Shown: positions 21,251 through 33,379, counted from the stretch's first letter. The stretch is 45,697 nt of DNA from Lingula anatina (GCF_001039355.2 NW_019775795.1:165395-211091); one strand, 5' to 3'. Made by a program: numbers and translations. Notes: generated by a model not told the origin, from the sequence alone.

Positions 21251-22184
21251 TAAGCACGTTCAGCACAGTTTTCCAACAAAACGGCCGTGAAATATAAATA
21301 GTAATTCCTAGCTTTATCAAAATTAATATACACAGTCATATCACTACGGTTGCGACGCTGCTATGTAATGTAACGTTTAGCTTTGAAAAGTAAAGATATT
21401 CGAACATACCTTTGTCTCATATTAAAAAAAAAAATCACGTTTTTACCAAATGACTACCAAATATTTCACGCATTTCCACGTACGTTGTGGATGGCCGTTG
21501 ACTCGATTGGGACACATCAGCCCTCTGACAGGTCTTGATTTTAGTCCTGCTGGTGTCCACACACCCTCCTCACGAGGTCACCGAGGAAACCAAGTGGGGG
21601 AGCCGGTTAAGTCGTCGACCACCCGACCATGGGGCAGGTAGTACTGCGCTCCGTATCTCGGAAGGTTCGCTATGATGTGTACGTGCGCAAGTGTCTCGAT
21701 TCCATTACCGATTCTATTTCGAGATACGGGGCCATGGAGTCGAGACGCTTGCGCACGTGCGCAACATAGCGAATCTTTCGAGATACGGAGCCCTGGTTTA
21801 CATGATACCAGTAGCAGGTGGAGCCTGACCTGACTTCATGAAAGCATGACATATGTCTTATTCCAAGACTATAATGACAAACGTCTTTCCGACAACGTGT
21901 GAAAGGAACAACCGATCTTCGGAAAGAGACTTTGGAAAAAGAAAACGATTGTACCTGAATGAACCCAAACACAATTAATAGTTCATCACTAAAGCATTTC
22001 TCCTGGCACGCCATGAACAACCACCAACAACAACCAAACCAGCCATGGAAGTAGAAACACCATTCTTTTATGCTAAGCAAGTCAACTGTCGATAGATTTG
22101 CGCTCTGTGCATTTGTGGCACATATGTATGTTTCTATTTAGTAAATAGTTTCAATATGGAGTCGTTTTCGCCGGTTCTAGAGGC
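21251..22184. other. Spacer between EF-hand units A and B
   Basis: It contains the hairpin at 21647-21792 and otherwise no gene or repeat I can identify. It lies in the asymmetric centre of the palindrome and has no mirror partner. Confidence 0.4.
21647..21792. repeat. Inverted repeat with 54-base arms
   Basis: The arm 21647-21700 (gctccgtatctcg..., ...gtgcgcaagtgtctcga) is complementary to 21739-21792 with about eight mismatches, around a 38-base loop. It may be a foldback MITE. No target duplication was resolved. Confidence 0.8.
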
Positions 22185-22701
22185 ATATTAACTCCAGTCG
22201 CCATTGAACACGCAGTTGAAAGTAGCAGCTCAAGGTGCTTAGCTCCCCTCTTTTCAGGTCACGACTCATTTCTCTATTCCCTACTGTCTGACTCAGACAA
22301 CTTGTTTTTGAATTATAAATCATTTGAAAAACATTTGTGGTGTTTTTATTGTCATTTTTACTGTCATACGGCTATAGAAGTTCTGAGAAATGGTTCTTCT
22401 CAACACAATATTTAACAATATATCTACGGGTATTACATAATGTTGGTGCTGATGTCTATGAGTTGTTTAAAGAAAATGAATAATAGACACAGTTGTTGAT
22501 GATTCCCAAAACATTGTGTTAACAAAGGAATTCTCTGTACTTGTCTATAAACCAGGTAGTGTTTTTACCAATTGACTCATTTAGTCACCTTGAATTTATC
22601 TGTTCAATAAAATCAACTACCGTGTATATCAATATGAAAATTCACCCCCCCTTCTTGTTATCAGCAAAGAATATAAGTACCGGGCTATATCACAATATTA
22701 C

Positions 22702-22885
22702 AGACGGAATGGCCTTGTGATCAGAATGTCCACTTCCAGAGTGGGTGGACGTGGGCTCGGCTCCGTCTGGGGCAGCCAGTCCTTCATAAATGGTACCCTC
22801 TGCCCCCACACCCACCCCACCCCATCCCTTTGGCAGCAACATACATGGGTTGGAGCAGGGAAAAGTTCCTGTTGTGTCAGTAAAA
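22702..22885 (+). mobile_element. SINE in unit B, 5' part (continues at 23704-23812)
   Basis: Same tRNA-derived SINE as at 18090 (A box tggccttgtga, B box gggctcggctc). It is interrupted by the foldback element at 22886-23698 and resumes with taaaatgtattaatcg. The copy in unit C is uninterrupted at this point. Confidence 0.7.
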
Positions 22886-23698
22886 CAGGCCTAACCAACT
22901 ACCAGACTCGGCACCTACGGATCCAGAATAAACCGGTATATCAGACCACACTACCCGTTTTCAAGGTGTGTGTCAGATCGCATTACAGAGTATCAGCATC
23001 CACACCGATTTTGCCTGGTGCGCGATGTGATAGCGATGATCGTAGTAATAGATAGACCCCGAGTCAGCGAGGGTTATGTGGCATACACGAGTGCGAAGCA
23101 CGAGAGGATGTCACATAACCCTCGCTGACGAGGGATCTATCTTATTTAGACCACGGGTCCATTAGCGGGTTATAACGCATTCATGCGAGACGTGCGGTTA
23201 AGCGAGTTACACCACGTCTGAATCTTTTGTTTGTCAACTGAAGCGGGGTTGGAAAGTAGTGCATCTCATCTAGATTCATGCGCTGCTGCTATTTTCCCTG
23301 TTTATGCAAACTTATATATTCATTAAGAAAAGTAGACCTAATTTTTATAGCGGAAGCAAATTCTGTCGGGGGTTAAATATTTTCTGGACGAGATTCAGTG
23401 AGTCGTCTGTCGCCATGTTGTCACTCGGAACTACTCCGATGTCTCCGCACTCGACAATAGTATGGAGCTTGCGGAATGAGCCGAGGATTCCCGATTTCCA
23501 TGTTGTTGTATTCATACGACTCCTACTTGACGAAAACGAGGCGCGATACCCGGATGACAGGTAGGCTTACAAAATTTGTGATGGGGTACGATACTCTGTA
23601 ATGCGATCTGACACACACCTTGAAAACGGGTAGTGTGGTCTGATATACCGGTTTATTCTTGATCTGTAGGTGCCGAGTCTGGTAGTTGGGTAGGCCTG
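22886..23698. mobile_element. Foldback MITE, 813 bp, 5-bp target duplication
   Basis: The ends are caggcctaaccaactacc and its inverse ggtagttgggtaggcctg, with inverted arms of roughly 110-130 bases. TAAAA flanks it on both sides (22881-22885 and 23699-23703). The unit C SINE preserves the empty site (cagtaaaaggtattaatcg). It encodes no transposase. A second member is at 34214-34527. Termini beginning CAG with a 5-bp duplication would fit a non-autonomous hAT5-type element, but the class is an inference. Confidence 0.85.
23050..23142. repeat. Hairpin nested within the 813-bp MITE
   Basis: Arms 23050-23082 and 23110-23142 (agatag...cagcgagggttatgtg and its inverse) form a near-perfect stem with a 27-base loop. 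It explains part of the size difference between this MITE and the 314-bp member, and may be a separate small foldback insertion. Confidence 0.75.
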
Positions 23699-23812
23699 TA
23701 AAATGTATTAATCGTTTGCTAGGTTTCAGCACTTTATGCGCCAGCTGGGCTGTATCCTCCCCAGGAAGGTGAGAATACAGACACCCAGCCTGTATCGGGG
23801 CCGAACGCCTAA

Positions 23813-25050
23813 TGCCAACTGCACTGAGACGAATGTGGAATACACAGTGTACAAAGTAATAAACTTTACTTCCTATTTTTCATAATCATAATCAGAGTTT
23901 TCCAGTAATTCTTAAAATTTCTCCCCTGCCATACGTTTCTTCCTACACAGCTCCGTCATTTAGAATACACCTGTTGACAGCAATTTTAACAGGGTGCGAT
24001 AAAATCTCAATTTCTGGCGATTAACAACCTCTAATTAGGAACAATTATGACTGAACTGACAGATAATATACAACCAGGTGCTTTTAAAGCGATATTTTAT
24101 ATACCAGGTGACAATAGGGGGTCATAACATGCAAGAAAAGTTATAACCGCATATGTGCCGTAACCGGCCCTAGGGACTAATAAGAAAGAACAGCACATGT
24201 GCGGTTACCGGCCTTATGAGGTTAAAGTATGGCCATACAACTAAAACGCGCCAATGTATATTAAATTGTGATTGTATTTTGTCTTAATAATCATTTATTC
24301 TAGCTGACGAAATGGGTCGATTGGTAAATTGAGTATCTGTTCTATAGCTCAGTAGAGAATTTAATTTACTTTAGGCGTAAACTGTTTTGGAAATCAACAT
24401 TACCTGTATCTATTAAGCATCCTGTGCATTTGCACAAACGAAGGCCAGCATCTACACGTTATACGGGTTAAATATTTTGTTGAATGGAATCTTTTATTAT
24501 ACTTCTTTGTTATCAGTCTATGGTAGGCCGGTGTGTACGTGGTAGCCAGACCATTCACTGTGTTTTAAAGCCGATTGAATTATTTCTAATTCTACATCAG
24601 TTAAAGATAATTACCCCTTAACAGCTTTACTAGGCGTGACAGACATTTCAGCCGGATGAGTTGATAGTAATATAGTGAAACTCCCCAGGTAAATAGATCG
24701 ATCCAAATACCTGTGGGAATTGTCTCTAAAACCAAGTACTTCAAGAATATAATACAGCAGGTAGGTATATTCATTTTTAGATAGCATGTTGTGCGAATAT
24801 GAAACACAAAAATAAGTCTTCACCCGTAAGGAAGAGAGCCCAAAAATATTGAGGGCACGAATATCTGTTCTTGTACATGTATCTTTTCTTGGACAGCCCC
24901 CATTTACTACGTGTTCACAGTTGATTCGATAAGATACACCTCGGACTAAGCCGGAAACGGCCTATTGAAATAAACTGCTGTTCCGTTACGTAACACTTTT
25001 GCACGGAACACAGACCCATTGACGATTAACTAGTTCACTATACAGGAAAC
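23813..25050 (+). promoter_or_regulatory. Upstream region of EF-hand exon 1 copy B
   Basis: No coding exon is seen. 24240-25050 matches the promoter block of unit A. The part 24606-24750 also has an inverted relative at 32430-32560. Confidence 0.35.
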
Positions 25051-25143
25051 ATGCTTCTTTCAGGTTTGCTCTGGTTCTTGTTGTTGGTGGCTGTGAACGG
25101 TGTAATGGGAAACATATGTAGTGGACCCCAGAATGGTCAGAAG
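25051..25143 (+). pseudogene. EF-hand copy B, orphan first exon
   Basis: ATG at 25051 opens 31 codons encoding a clean signal peptide (MLLSGLLWFLLLVAVNGVMG) and ending at a consensus donor (aag|gtaagt). The exon matches exon 1 of genes A and C. No second exon encoding the EF-hand body follows on this strand before gene D at 31532; unit homology breaks at 25400 beside an N. It is either a truncated copy or an assembly break. Unlike gene A it keeps its ATG. Confidence 0.7.
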
Positions 25144-25401
25144 GTAAGTTTTTTTGTAGTTGATGTAGCATTTTAAAATGATGCAGGGATGCGCTTAAAT
25201 ATCCATTCTAGTTTACATCGCATAGAACATGAATGCATTAATGAAAAAAAAATACAAAGAAAATGTATAGGTTGGTTGATATATGAACAATTACGGCTGC
25301 TTCTTTGCCAAACCAAACGTAGAATAATTCCAAATTTACCATATATAACTAACTGGCCATGAGATAATATGGAACGCCATTCACGCATAAAAAGCCGGCG
25401 N

Positions 25402-26889
25402 GCTGTCATCACCGAATCTTTTTGGTAAAGCGACTTTTAAAAATCACTGTTGGCAAGTTCTTATGCTTAAAATCTCCGTATCAGAGTAGAGTGATCAAAG
25501 TAGAGTGAAGCCACCGCGCATTAAAGGTAAATCAACGCTTAGACGAACACTTAATTGCGACCACGCTCACCTTCGATCTTTATCTCAGCGAGCTAGGGTT
25601 AGGCTCTTTTGTTAGCAGAAAGTTTGTCACGATAATTGCCCGACGGGCAGGGTATGGAACTTTTGTTAACAGAAACCAAACAGCGTATGGATGACAATGT
25701 TATTTCCATAGTAACCGAGCCAGGCCGTCCGTACAACCCGCAGCGACCCGGAGGGTAAGTAAGGGGAGATTCCGGCGGCACTGTATATGTTAATTATTAA
25801 AGGTGTAATTTTTAACTGATATATGTATGCTGAAAAGTATTCAATATATGGAAAACAGTTAATTGGAATAGATTTTGTCAATGGCTGAAAACTAAATAAT
25901 GTGCCCTCTTTCTATAATTATTTTTGATCTGACAGTTTTGTTTCAGTTTGACAGAATTTTCATTCTTGTCACTCCGTAAGTGTGACCTTTTTGCACCTGT
26001 AGTTAAGTCTGTATATATACTAGTGTAATACGTGGTAAACAGTCTAATTGATGTCTAGGAGGGAGTCGAAAATACCTGTTTCACCTATTCAACGCACAAA
26101 TTAATTACAGAGGAAAGACCATAGTTGTGCCACCCCCTTAACCGAACATTTGAAAAAGTGGTACCTGATGCTTTATCAGGTACATGTACCAAATGATTCC
26201 ATCAGTTACCCGACGTGCAGTCTGCGTCTCAGGTAATCTTTTTATTTAAGAAAACTTTTAAGATAACCCTCAAATATGACATATAAAATCGTTATGAATT
26301 GATACTTCATGTACATGTACACATGATAGGAGATGAAGTGATAGCGCCACAACTTGGATATACACATGTAATATTATGAAGACGTACCTGTCCATACATT
26401 AGAAAAAGCTATGTACAGTGTACGATTCTACTGGTTATTTTGATTTTATATAGAATATCACGTGTCTCTTTCACACATCTTTATTGTCCAAAGCATTTAA
26501 AAGAACTCTGATGGTATAGTTCGTCATCACTAAAGAAAGTGCAGCCTAGGCGAAGTCTATTTGCACTGCGCGCCGTTATTAAACTGAGAAATGAAATATT
26601 TTAAAATGTTTAAATTAAAAGTAAAATTACTGGATTCACCCTCTAACTAGCTATGTTTTCTTGCGTACAGATGACGCATTTAGAACTGTGTTTCAGCCAC
26701 CTTTTTAGTTTTACACAGCGTACGCTTCAAACGGCCTTTTTATATACGCACCTGGTTCATCATATTCACATAGCAGTGCCAAGCTGGAGACAACAGAGGA
26801 CTACAATGACCCCTGTGGCGCGCGGTTCCTGTCATGCACACTTTTTATCTCCGCAAAAGGCAAAAAAGGTGAATTGATGCCACATGTGC
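25402..26889. other. Unassigned sequence between unit B and unit C
   Basis: This stretch matches neither EF-hand unit. It contains a possible 82-base exon at 25673-25754 with consensus splice sites and a protein-like frame near 26718-26889 (both described in the findings). I recognise no gene family. Confidence 0.35.
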
Positions 26890-27279
26890 TTGGCAGGTTT
26901 AATACCAGAGCTTGAAGATGGTTGCTTCATCTTCGGAACATTGCGTTTCTGCAACAAGTACACTCACCAGATGAAAACTGTGAGCAAGTGCACTGTCACG
27001 CTGAAACCTGTCAATGTAGTATCCCGGTGGTCACCTCTTGCTAATTGAGAGAGATGTCTGTTGCAAATGTCACGTGTGGAAGGAATTGATAGTTCTATTC
27101 TATATGATTTGCAAGAGTATAGTGTACTTTCGCTTGCGGTGTGTTTTTCACCCTTGTACCGAAAGCATATACGTCACTCGATCACCAAAGGGTTATAAAC
27201 GACAAACGTTTACAAAGTAATAATAAACCAAAAATACAAAGAAAAAAAAAACAAAAAACAAAATTAAGGCTTCTGTATA

Positions 27280-27285
27280 TTTATT
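27280..27285 (-). terminator. Poly(A) signal of EF-hand gene C
   Basis: AATAAA on the minus strand, about 100 bases past the stop, at the position conserved with gene A. Confidence 0.6.
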
Positions 27286-27385
27286 TCATAATAGCATATC
27301 TCGTTATCCATATCTTGTAATATTGACATTGAATATTTCAAAGATAATTCACAATACCAAATGAATAGGACTGTGTTTGTTAATA

Positions 27386-28613
27386 TTACTCGCCATAAAA
27401 CAAAGAACCATCATAACGGTTGCAAAAATAATCAACAGCGGCTGTAACAAACTCTTTTTTGTCGATGCTTCTACTTTGATTTTCGTCGACAAAACTAAAT
27501 GACTTACAGAAGCCCTTGTGAACATTGGATGCTTGAAGGAAGGCTTTGTGCTCGAAAACGTTCAATTCTTCATCATCGTCTTCATCTGCTGCTCGAAATA
27601 AACCCTTTGCCCAATATTTGACCGACGGCAGAAACATGGTGGTGTCAAATACTGTCGCGTGAGCTGAGATGAAATCCAACACGTCAAAGCATTGTTGAAA
27701 GTCGTCTTCTGGGGTGGACCAAAATGAAGACCACGCTCTGGAGACAGTCTCGTTGAAAGCGTTGATCTTTTCCGGCGCAAAATATCCCATGGCTCTTTCA
27801 ACAGACCCGTTGATATATTCATGTCTGTCCACAACGCCGTCATTGTCAGCGTCCAATAAGTTAAAAAAGCGGACCCATTTATCACGTCGTTTATCACCCT
27901 CCTCCAGATCTTCCTGTAGTTTATAAAATGTGTAATAAAAACGTTTGTCTAAATGTTATTAAAGATTATTCATATAAAACTATTTGTGGAAGATACACAC
28001 ACTATCTCCCCTCGGCGTGAATTAACAACATACTGTTGCGTAAAAAGACACTGATTCCACCATCTGTTGCCCCTAACATTTTTTGGTACCCATCATTTTA
28101 ACGTGACCACTAGAAACTGGAGTTAAATTGATGTGTAGAATTTAATGACACAAATATGGACAAAGACACCAAGATGAGGTTATTCGCCAGGATACACGGA
28201 GATATGTGCGTTTCTGCAACCAATCAAAACTCTTTTATTCGTTGCTTATTATCAAAATATTTGGTCAAGTCATATTCAGGACTCTTAGCAGCCAACTGCA
28301 TATTTACATATGGTTAATTTCGTAATTATTCTACGTTCGGTTTGGTATGACAAAAATCATGCCTATATTGTCCTAATTTATATTAACCAACCTATATGTT
28401 TTGTTTTTGTAGTTGTTTTCATTTATGCATTAATGTGCTATGCGGAAGAGAATAGAATGGATATGTAAGCTCATGCCAACATCATTTCAAAATGATACAT
28501 TTATTAAAAGAATTCCTTACCCTCTGACCATTCTGGTGTCCACCACATGTCGTTCCTATTACATCATTCACAGCCACCAACAGCAAGAACCAGAGCAAAC
28601 CTGAAAGAAACAT
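27386..28613 (-). CDS. EF-hand gene C, secreted SCP-like Ca2+-binding protein (206 aa)
   Basis: Exon 1 28613-28521 and exon 2 27913-27386 (TAA 27388-27386) join in phase 0 across a GT-AG intron. The ATG gives a leader MFLSGLLWFLLLVAVNDVIG, predicted to direct secretion. EF loops: residues 52-63 DADNDGVVDRHE, 141-152 DEDDDEELNVFE and 174-185 DENQSRSIDKKE, with a degenerate second EF position. Between them lies the conserved FNETVSRAWSSFWS region. About 190-210 aa with three working loops resembles sarcoplasmic calcium-binding proteins, which buffer Ca2+; secretion would place it outside the cell or in a secretory compartment. This is the intact reference copy for genes A and B. It is divergent (head to head, about 2 kb apart) from gene D. 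Confidence 0.88.
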
Positions 28614-29807
28614 ATTAATTGTATGCGTAGAATGTTAATTGTTAATGGATCTGCGTTCTGTGCGAAAGTGTTACGTATCAACACAGCATTTTACTTAAAT
28701 AGGTTGTTTTCGGCTTAGTCTGAGGTGTATCTTACCAAATCGACTTTGAACACGTAGTAAATGGGGGCGGTCCAAGTTCAGATACAAGAAAAGTTATTCG
28801 TGCCCTCAATATTATTGGGCTTTCTTCCTTACGGGTGACGACTTTTTTTTTTTTCATATTCACACACAACATACTATCTAAAAACTAATATACCTACCTG
28901 CTGTATTAAATTCCTGAATCATTTGGTTTAATATTTTCCATGGTGTTTTCATTGCCATACTGATGTAGAATGAGAAATAATTCCATTGGCTTTAAAGCAC
29001 AATGAACGGTCTAGCTAGCACGTGCACACCGGCTTACCATAGAATTATGACAATGAGCTATGATAAATGATTCCATTCAACACAATATTTAACAACCCAT
29101 AAACCATGTTGATGCTGACCTTTGGTTGTGCGAATGCACAGAATGCTGAATAGATAAAGGTAATTTTGCTTTCCAAAACATTTTACGCCTGAGGTAAACT
29201 TAATTCTCTACTGAATAATATAACAGACGGCTTTATTCACCAATCGACCCATTTACTCAGCTAGAATAACTGAATATTTTGATAAAATACAATCGCAATT
29301 TAACATACATTGCTGAAACGTGGTACGAATTTTTGTGGGCATTCTTCGTGCACAGTAAAAAGCCTGCAACCTTGTGATTCCCTGTGATAACGCAATGAAA
29401 CGGTAATAGACTGCATGTTATAGCCTTACGAAATCTAACCAAATATGGCGGACCCTACTTGAAGATATTATAAATGAATAATCCTTACTCAAATCCTAAT
29501 AGAACTACCCCCCTTCACTGGTGACGAATGGCCTAGACACGTACATGATATTTATAACTTTCCAATTTACATAAAAAAGGTATTGTTAATGACTATATGT
29601 ATGAGGAATTGTCAAAATATGTATCAAAACCTTCTGTTGCAACTTAGATGTTCATATTGATACCTTGACTTTATGTTCCGACACGTTTATAACATCAGAA
29701 TTAAAACAAGAAGGAGATTAAGATATTAATTGTAAATGATTAAAACATAAGAAGTGAAGTTTATTATTTTATATACTGCGTATTCCACATGAGTCTCAGT
29801 GCAGTAA

Positions 29808-30106
29808 AAATAGACGCCCGGCCCTGATACAGGCTGTGTGTCGGTATTTTCACCTTCCTGATGAGGATACAGCACAGCTGCCGCATAATGTGCTGACACC
29901 TACCAAACGATTAATACCTTTTACTGACACAGAGGTAACATTCCCCCTACTTCAATCCATGCGTGCTGCTGTCAAAAGGGGTGGAGGGGGAGTGGTGGGG
30001 GGGGGGGGCAGATGGTACCATTTATGAAGGACTGGCTGCTCCAAACGGAGCCAAGCCCACGTCCACCGACTCTGAAAGTGGGCACTCTGATCACAAGGCC
30101 ATATTA
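29808..30106 (-). mobile_element. tRNA-derived SINE in unit C
   Basis: Reverse complement of the SINE at 18090, with A and B boxes at about 30100-30040. It retains the uninterrupted MITE target site. It includes a G-rich run (29990-30010). Confidence 0.7.
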
Positions 30107-30621
30107 TAATATTGTAATATTATATGTTTATGTTGAACGGATACATTTTTGACTGAATGGGTCTCTTTCTAAACGCAATGTTTTGGAAATCAACAACAAC
30201 TGTGTCTTTTATTCATTTTATTTAAACAACACATAGACATCAGCACCAACATTACCTGTATGTCATACCCGTAGATAGGTTGTTAAATATTGTGTTGGCA
30301 AGCATCTTTTCTCATAATTTCTAAAACAGTATGACAGTGAAAATGACTCGGAAAAAAAGAGAACGAATGTTTTTCGTGAATGTGGTACAAAATACTTGTT
30401 ATTCGAGTTGCCAGACAAAAGTGTGGATAGACAAAAACGTCGTCGCCTTGAGCTGAAAAGAAGGGAGCCCAGTACTTTCAGATACGTGTTCAAATACGAT
30501 TGGAGTCGGTATACTTCTAGAAATATCGAAAACAACTTCATAATTAAACGATTCACTATATTGAGACATACCACAATTGCACGTCACAGAACGCAGAAAT
30601 ATTGACAGTTGACGTACACGA

Positions 30622-32062
30622 ATGATGTTTCTACTTCAACGTCTGGTTTGGTTGCTGTTGTCGGTGATTGTTTATGATGTAACAAGAACATACTCGTCTG
30701 TAACTAAGAGTTGTCCAAAGGTAAGACGCTCTCGTCGTTGTATTTAAAGCTCACGCTTTAGTCAGTGTATTGTTTTGAATTACACATCAACATGTATACA
30801 TGTATATCTGGACGTTACTACGTACATTGCCAATGAAGACATACTTGGAGTAAATCTTGGAGGATATGCTTACGTATATTGTTATTGTTCCTGTGCTGCT
30901 TTGAACAGTTTAAATTTCTGCACACAATGATTTATTATTTGTGAATTTTGCAAAATGTCTTTAAAGCAGTTGCACAATATGAACTCTTAGATATTTTCCT
31001 CACTTCAATCGGGTCTTAAGAAATTAACTCTTGATTTCATGAATTGACCTGTCTCAGTAGAGTTGATTTTCACTGATTTTGCCTATACACACATTTTAGA
31101 GATCTCCATAACCCCTTTATATTCCCTATTTATATGCCAAAGTATCTGTACCCGTCTGCACATCAGCATGCCAAAACCGGTTCATCCTATCCATTTGAAA
31201 TTGTAGTTTTAAAACAATGGGGCCGATTTGACGGCCATCCTTGCAGCATAAATATTGAACGAGTCATTCTAGTTCCAGTATCCACTAACTATGGGGTTAA
31301 AATAACAACTTCTACAGGGGTTGAGAGCAACCTTCAAGAGCTAAAATTTAATGCAAACATTTAATTCAATACTTTATAATTTTAAATATAATATTGAAAA
31401 ATAACTTATGATAAGCGCGTGTAAATCTGACTGCTGACGTACCAACAGATAAGCATTTTATTTTATTATGCCTGATATAAACTAGAAATTATATAGACAC
31501 ACTATTTTATGGTACACTCTTTAAACTTCAGGAGCATGTGGCTGTAGGGCATGCATGGTATACAAAACTTCTTCACTATTTCACCTTATTGGATGTGGAC
31601 AATGACGGAATTTTGGACCGCCGTGACTATGTTGACAGGACTGTTGAAAGAGCTAGAATTTATTTTGGGGTCGACAAGATAAATGTTTTCAATGAGACTC
31701 TATCCAAAGGCTGGTTTACCTTCTGGTCCGTTCCAGAAGACAGATGCAGAAAAAACGTAGACATAGAGAACGCCATTTGGATACACCTGCGTGGATTAGA
31801 AGGCAGGGAACTCGAAGAACCATCAAGCGTTTTATGGGATAAGGGGGTATTTAAAGCAGCAGATGCCGATGGAGATGAAGGGATGAGCGTCAAAGAACAC
31901 AAAGCGTTCTGTCAAGTATATAACGTACGAAAGGGCATCAACCAGTCTTTTAGTTACATCGATGAAAACCAAAATGGTTGCATCGACCAACAAGAGTTCA
32001 TAAAAGCAGCCGAGGATTTCTTTTACAACGTCAACAATGAGTCTTTGTTTTTTGGTGCTTGA
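30622..32062 (+). CDS. EF-hand gene D, secreted SCP-like Ca2+-binding protein (209 aa)
   Basis: Exons 30622-30720 and 31532-32062 (TGA) join in phase 0. The leader MMFLLQRLVWLLLSVIVYDV is signal-peptide-like; the second ATG at 30625 could also serve as start. EF loops: residues 54-65 DVDNDGILDRRD (Asp at position 12), 144-155 DADGDEGMSVKE and 177-188 DENQNGCIDQQE (canonical, with Gly6 and Ile8). The region FNETLSKGWFTFWSVPED aligns with genes A and C, but overall identity is only about 40-50 percent by eye. It has the same intron position as A and C, so it is an older paralogue. All reading frames are intact. There is no copy of it in the left arm. Confidence 0.88.
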
Positions 32063-32131
32063 CAGCCACATAGAGAATCTTATTTATAATTGATTTTCAA
32101 GATCGTATTTGAGGGTTTTTAATAATTTTCC

Positions 32132-32185
<54 letters not shown>
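32132..32185. repeat. (AAT)n microsatellite
   Basis: Uninterrupted aat triplets for about 54 bases. Confidence 0.95.
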
Positions 32186-33330
32186 TTTTTCAGCTCAAAG
32201 AAATGGTTTACATTTACAGGCTCTCTAACTAGTACAAAATTATAAGAATAATTTAAGTATTAAACTATGCTCATCCACGCAGGGATACACTATTATCATC
32301 ACTTCTTAATAATTATACAGAAATGGAAATGAATTGAATAAATATCCAGATGGCAACCAGAATTTTATTGTAATACTTGCCGTCCTATGACCTTTTGGTG
32401 ATAACATAGCGCACACGGGTACGACATATAAGCTAGGGACCATTCCCACGGATATTTGTATCGATCTATCTCACTGGGGAGTCTCAGTACTTTGCTATCA
32501 ACCAAACCGGTTTAAACGTCCGTCACGCCCAGTAAAACTGTTAGGGGGTAATTATCTTTACCCGATAGCTGATTCGGCAGGCGTGGCAGCCAAATGTTGA
32601 GAATCATATAATAAGCCATAAAGAAAATAACTTCTAAACATAAATTTGACACGTGATGAGTTAATTTTCAATTTTATTTTGGATTTTTTAGATATGATGG
32701 GAATATATTTTAATGTTAAAATATAAAGATAACGCTTTCTGCAAAAAAAAAAAAAAAAAAAAAAATTAAAATCTGTATGGTATCCCTTAAATCTTAAAAA
32801 TGCCATTATAGCATGAAATATGTATCATTTACCTTGAATTCAGCCAAATTGGTCAGTAGGTCTACCCAAAGCTTTAAAAAAGTACTAAACAAAGCACTAA
32901 ACTGACTGTGACACCGAGTCCGAAAAAGCAACCTGGCACCCTGTTGACAATGACAGCGGGGGGTGGGGGTGGTGGGGGGAGGGGGGGTAAGAGATTGTAA
33001 CACCACAGACAAAAATCGTTCACATTTGCCACCGTTTATCATAGGTTATTTTTCTATATTTTAATAAAAATTATGAGGCATTGGATTTTTGCAGATCACA
33101 CTATACTATAGCATTATACCTGTTTTTAAAAATCACCACAGAAATGCAATTCTGATATTTTGTAAGGCCAGAGTCATGTTTTTGACAGAACTCCACAAAT
33201 TAAATAGACATTGGACAGAATATGTAAAAACGACTTTTGCATTACTCCCCCTGCTGAAAAATTGAATATTTTACCTGGATGTAGCATTATGCAATATTGC
33301 ACTTTCCATTTGCAGCAGATTGTGAAACGC

Positions 33331-33377
<47 letters not shown>
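33331..33377. repeat. (AAT)n microsatellite
   Basis: Uninterrupted aat triplets for about 47 bases. Any open frame through it is a poly-Asn or poly-Leu artefact. Confidence 0.95.

Positions 33378-33379
<2 letters not shown>

Larger units (their letters stand above)
22185..25400 (+). repeat. EF-hand duplication unit B (truncated)
   Basis: A direct copy of unit A from the upstream block through exon 1 and the first 255 bases of intron 1. Homology stops at about 25400, beside the N at 25401. Exon 2 and the 3' block are missing. The SINE in this unit is split by a MITE. Confidence 0.85.
26890..30535 (-). repeat. EF-hand duplication unit C, inverted relative to A and B
   Basis: The reverse complement matches unit A in order: upstream block (30140-30535), SINE (29808-30106), promoter block (28614-29340), exon 1, intron, exon 2 and 3' block (26890-27385). 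With unit A it forms the inner part of the palindrome. Confidence 0.87.

Noticed and set aside
21059-21253. 64-codon frame with a hydrophobic segment downstream of gene A
   Set aside because: The homologous place in unit C has a stop in this frame, and substitutions between copies show no coding bias.
31134-31364. 76-codon frame in the intron of EF-hand gene D
   Set aside because: No splice signals or family resemblance; genes A and C have no counterpart in their introns.
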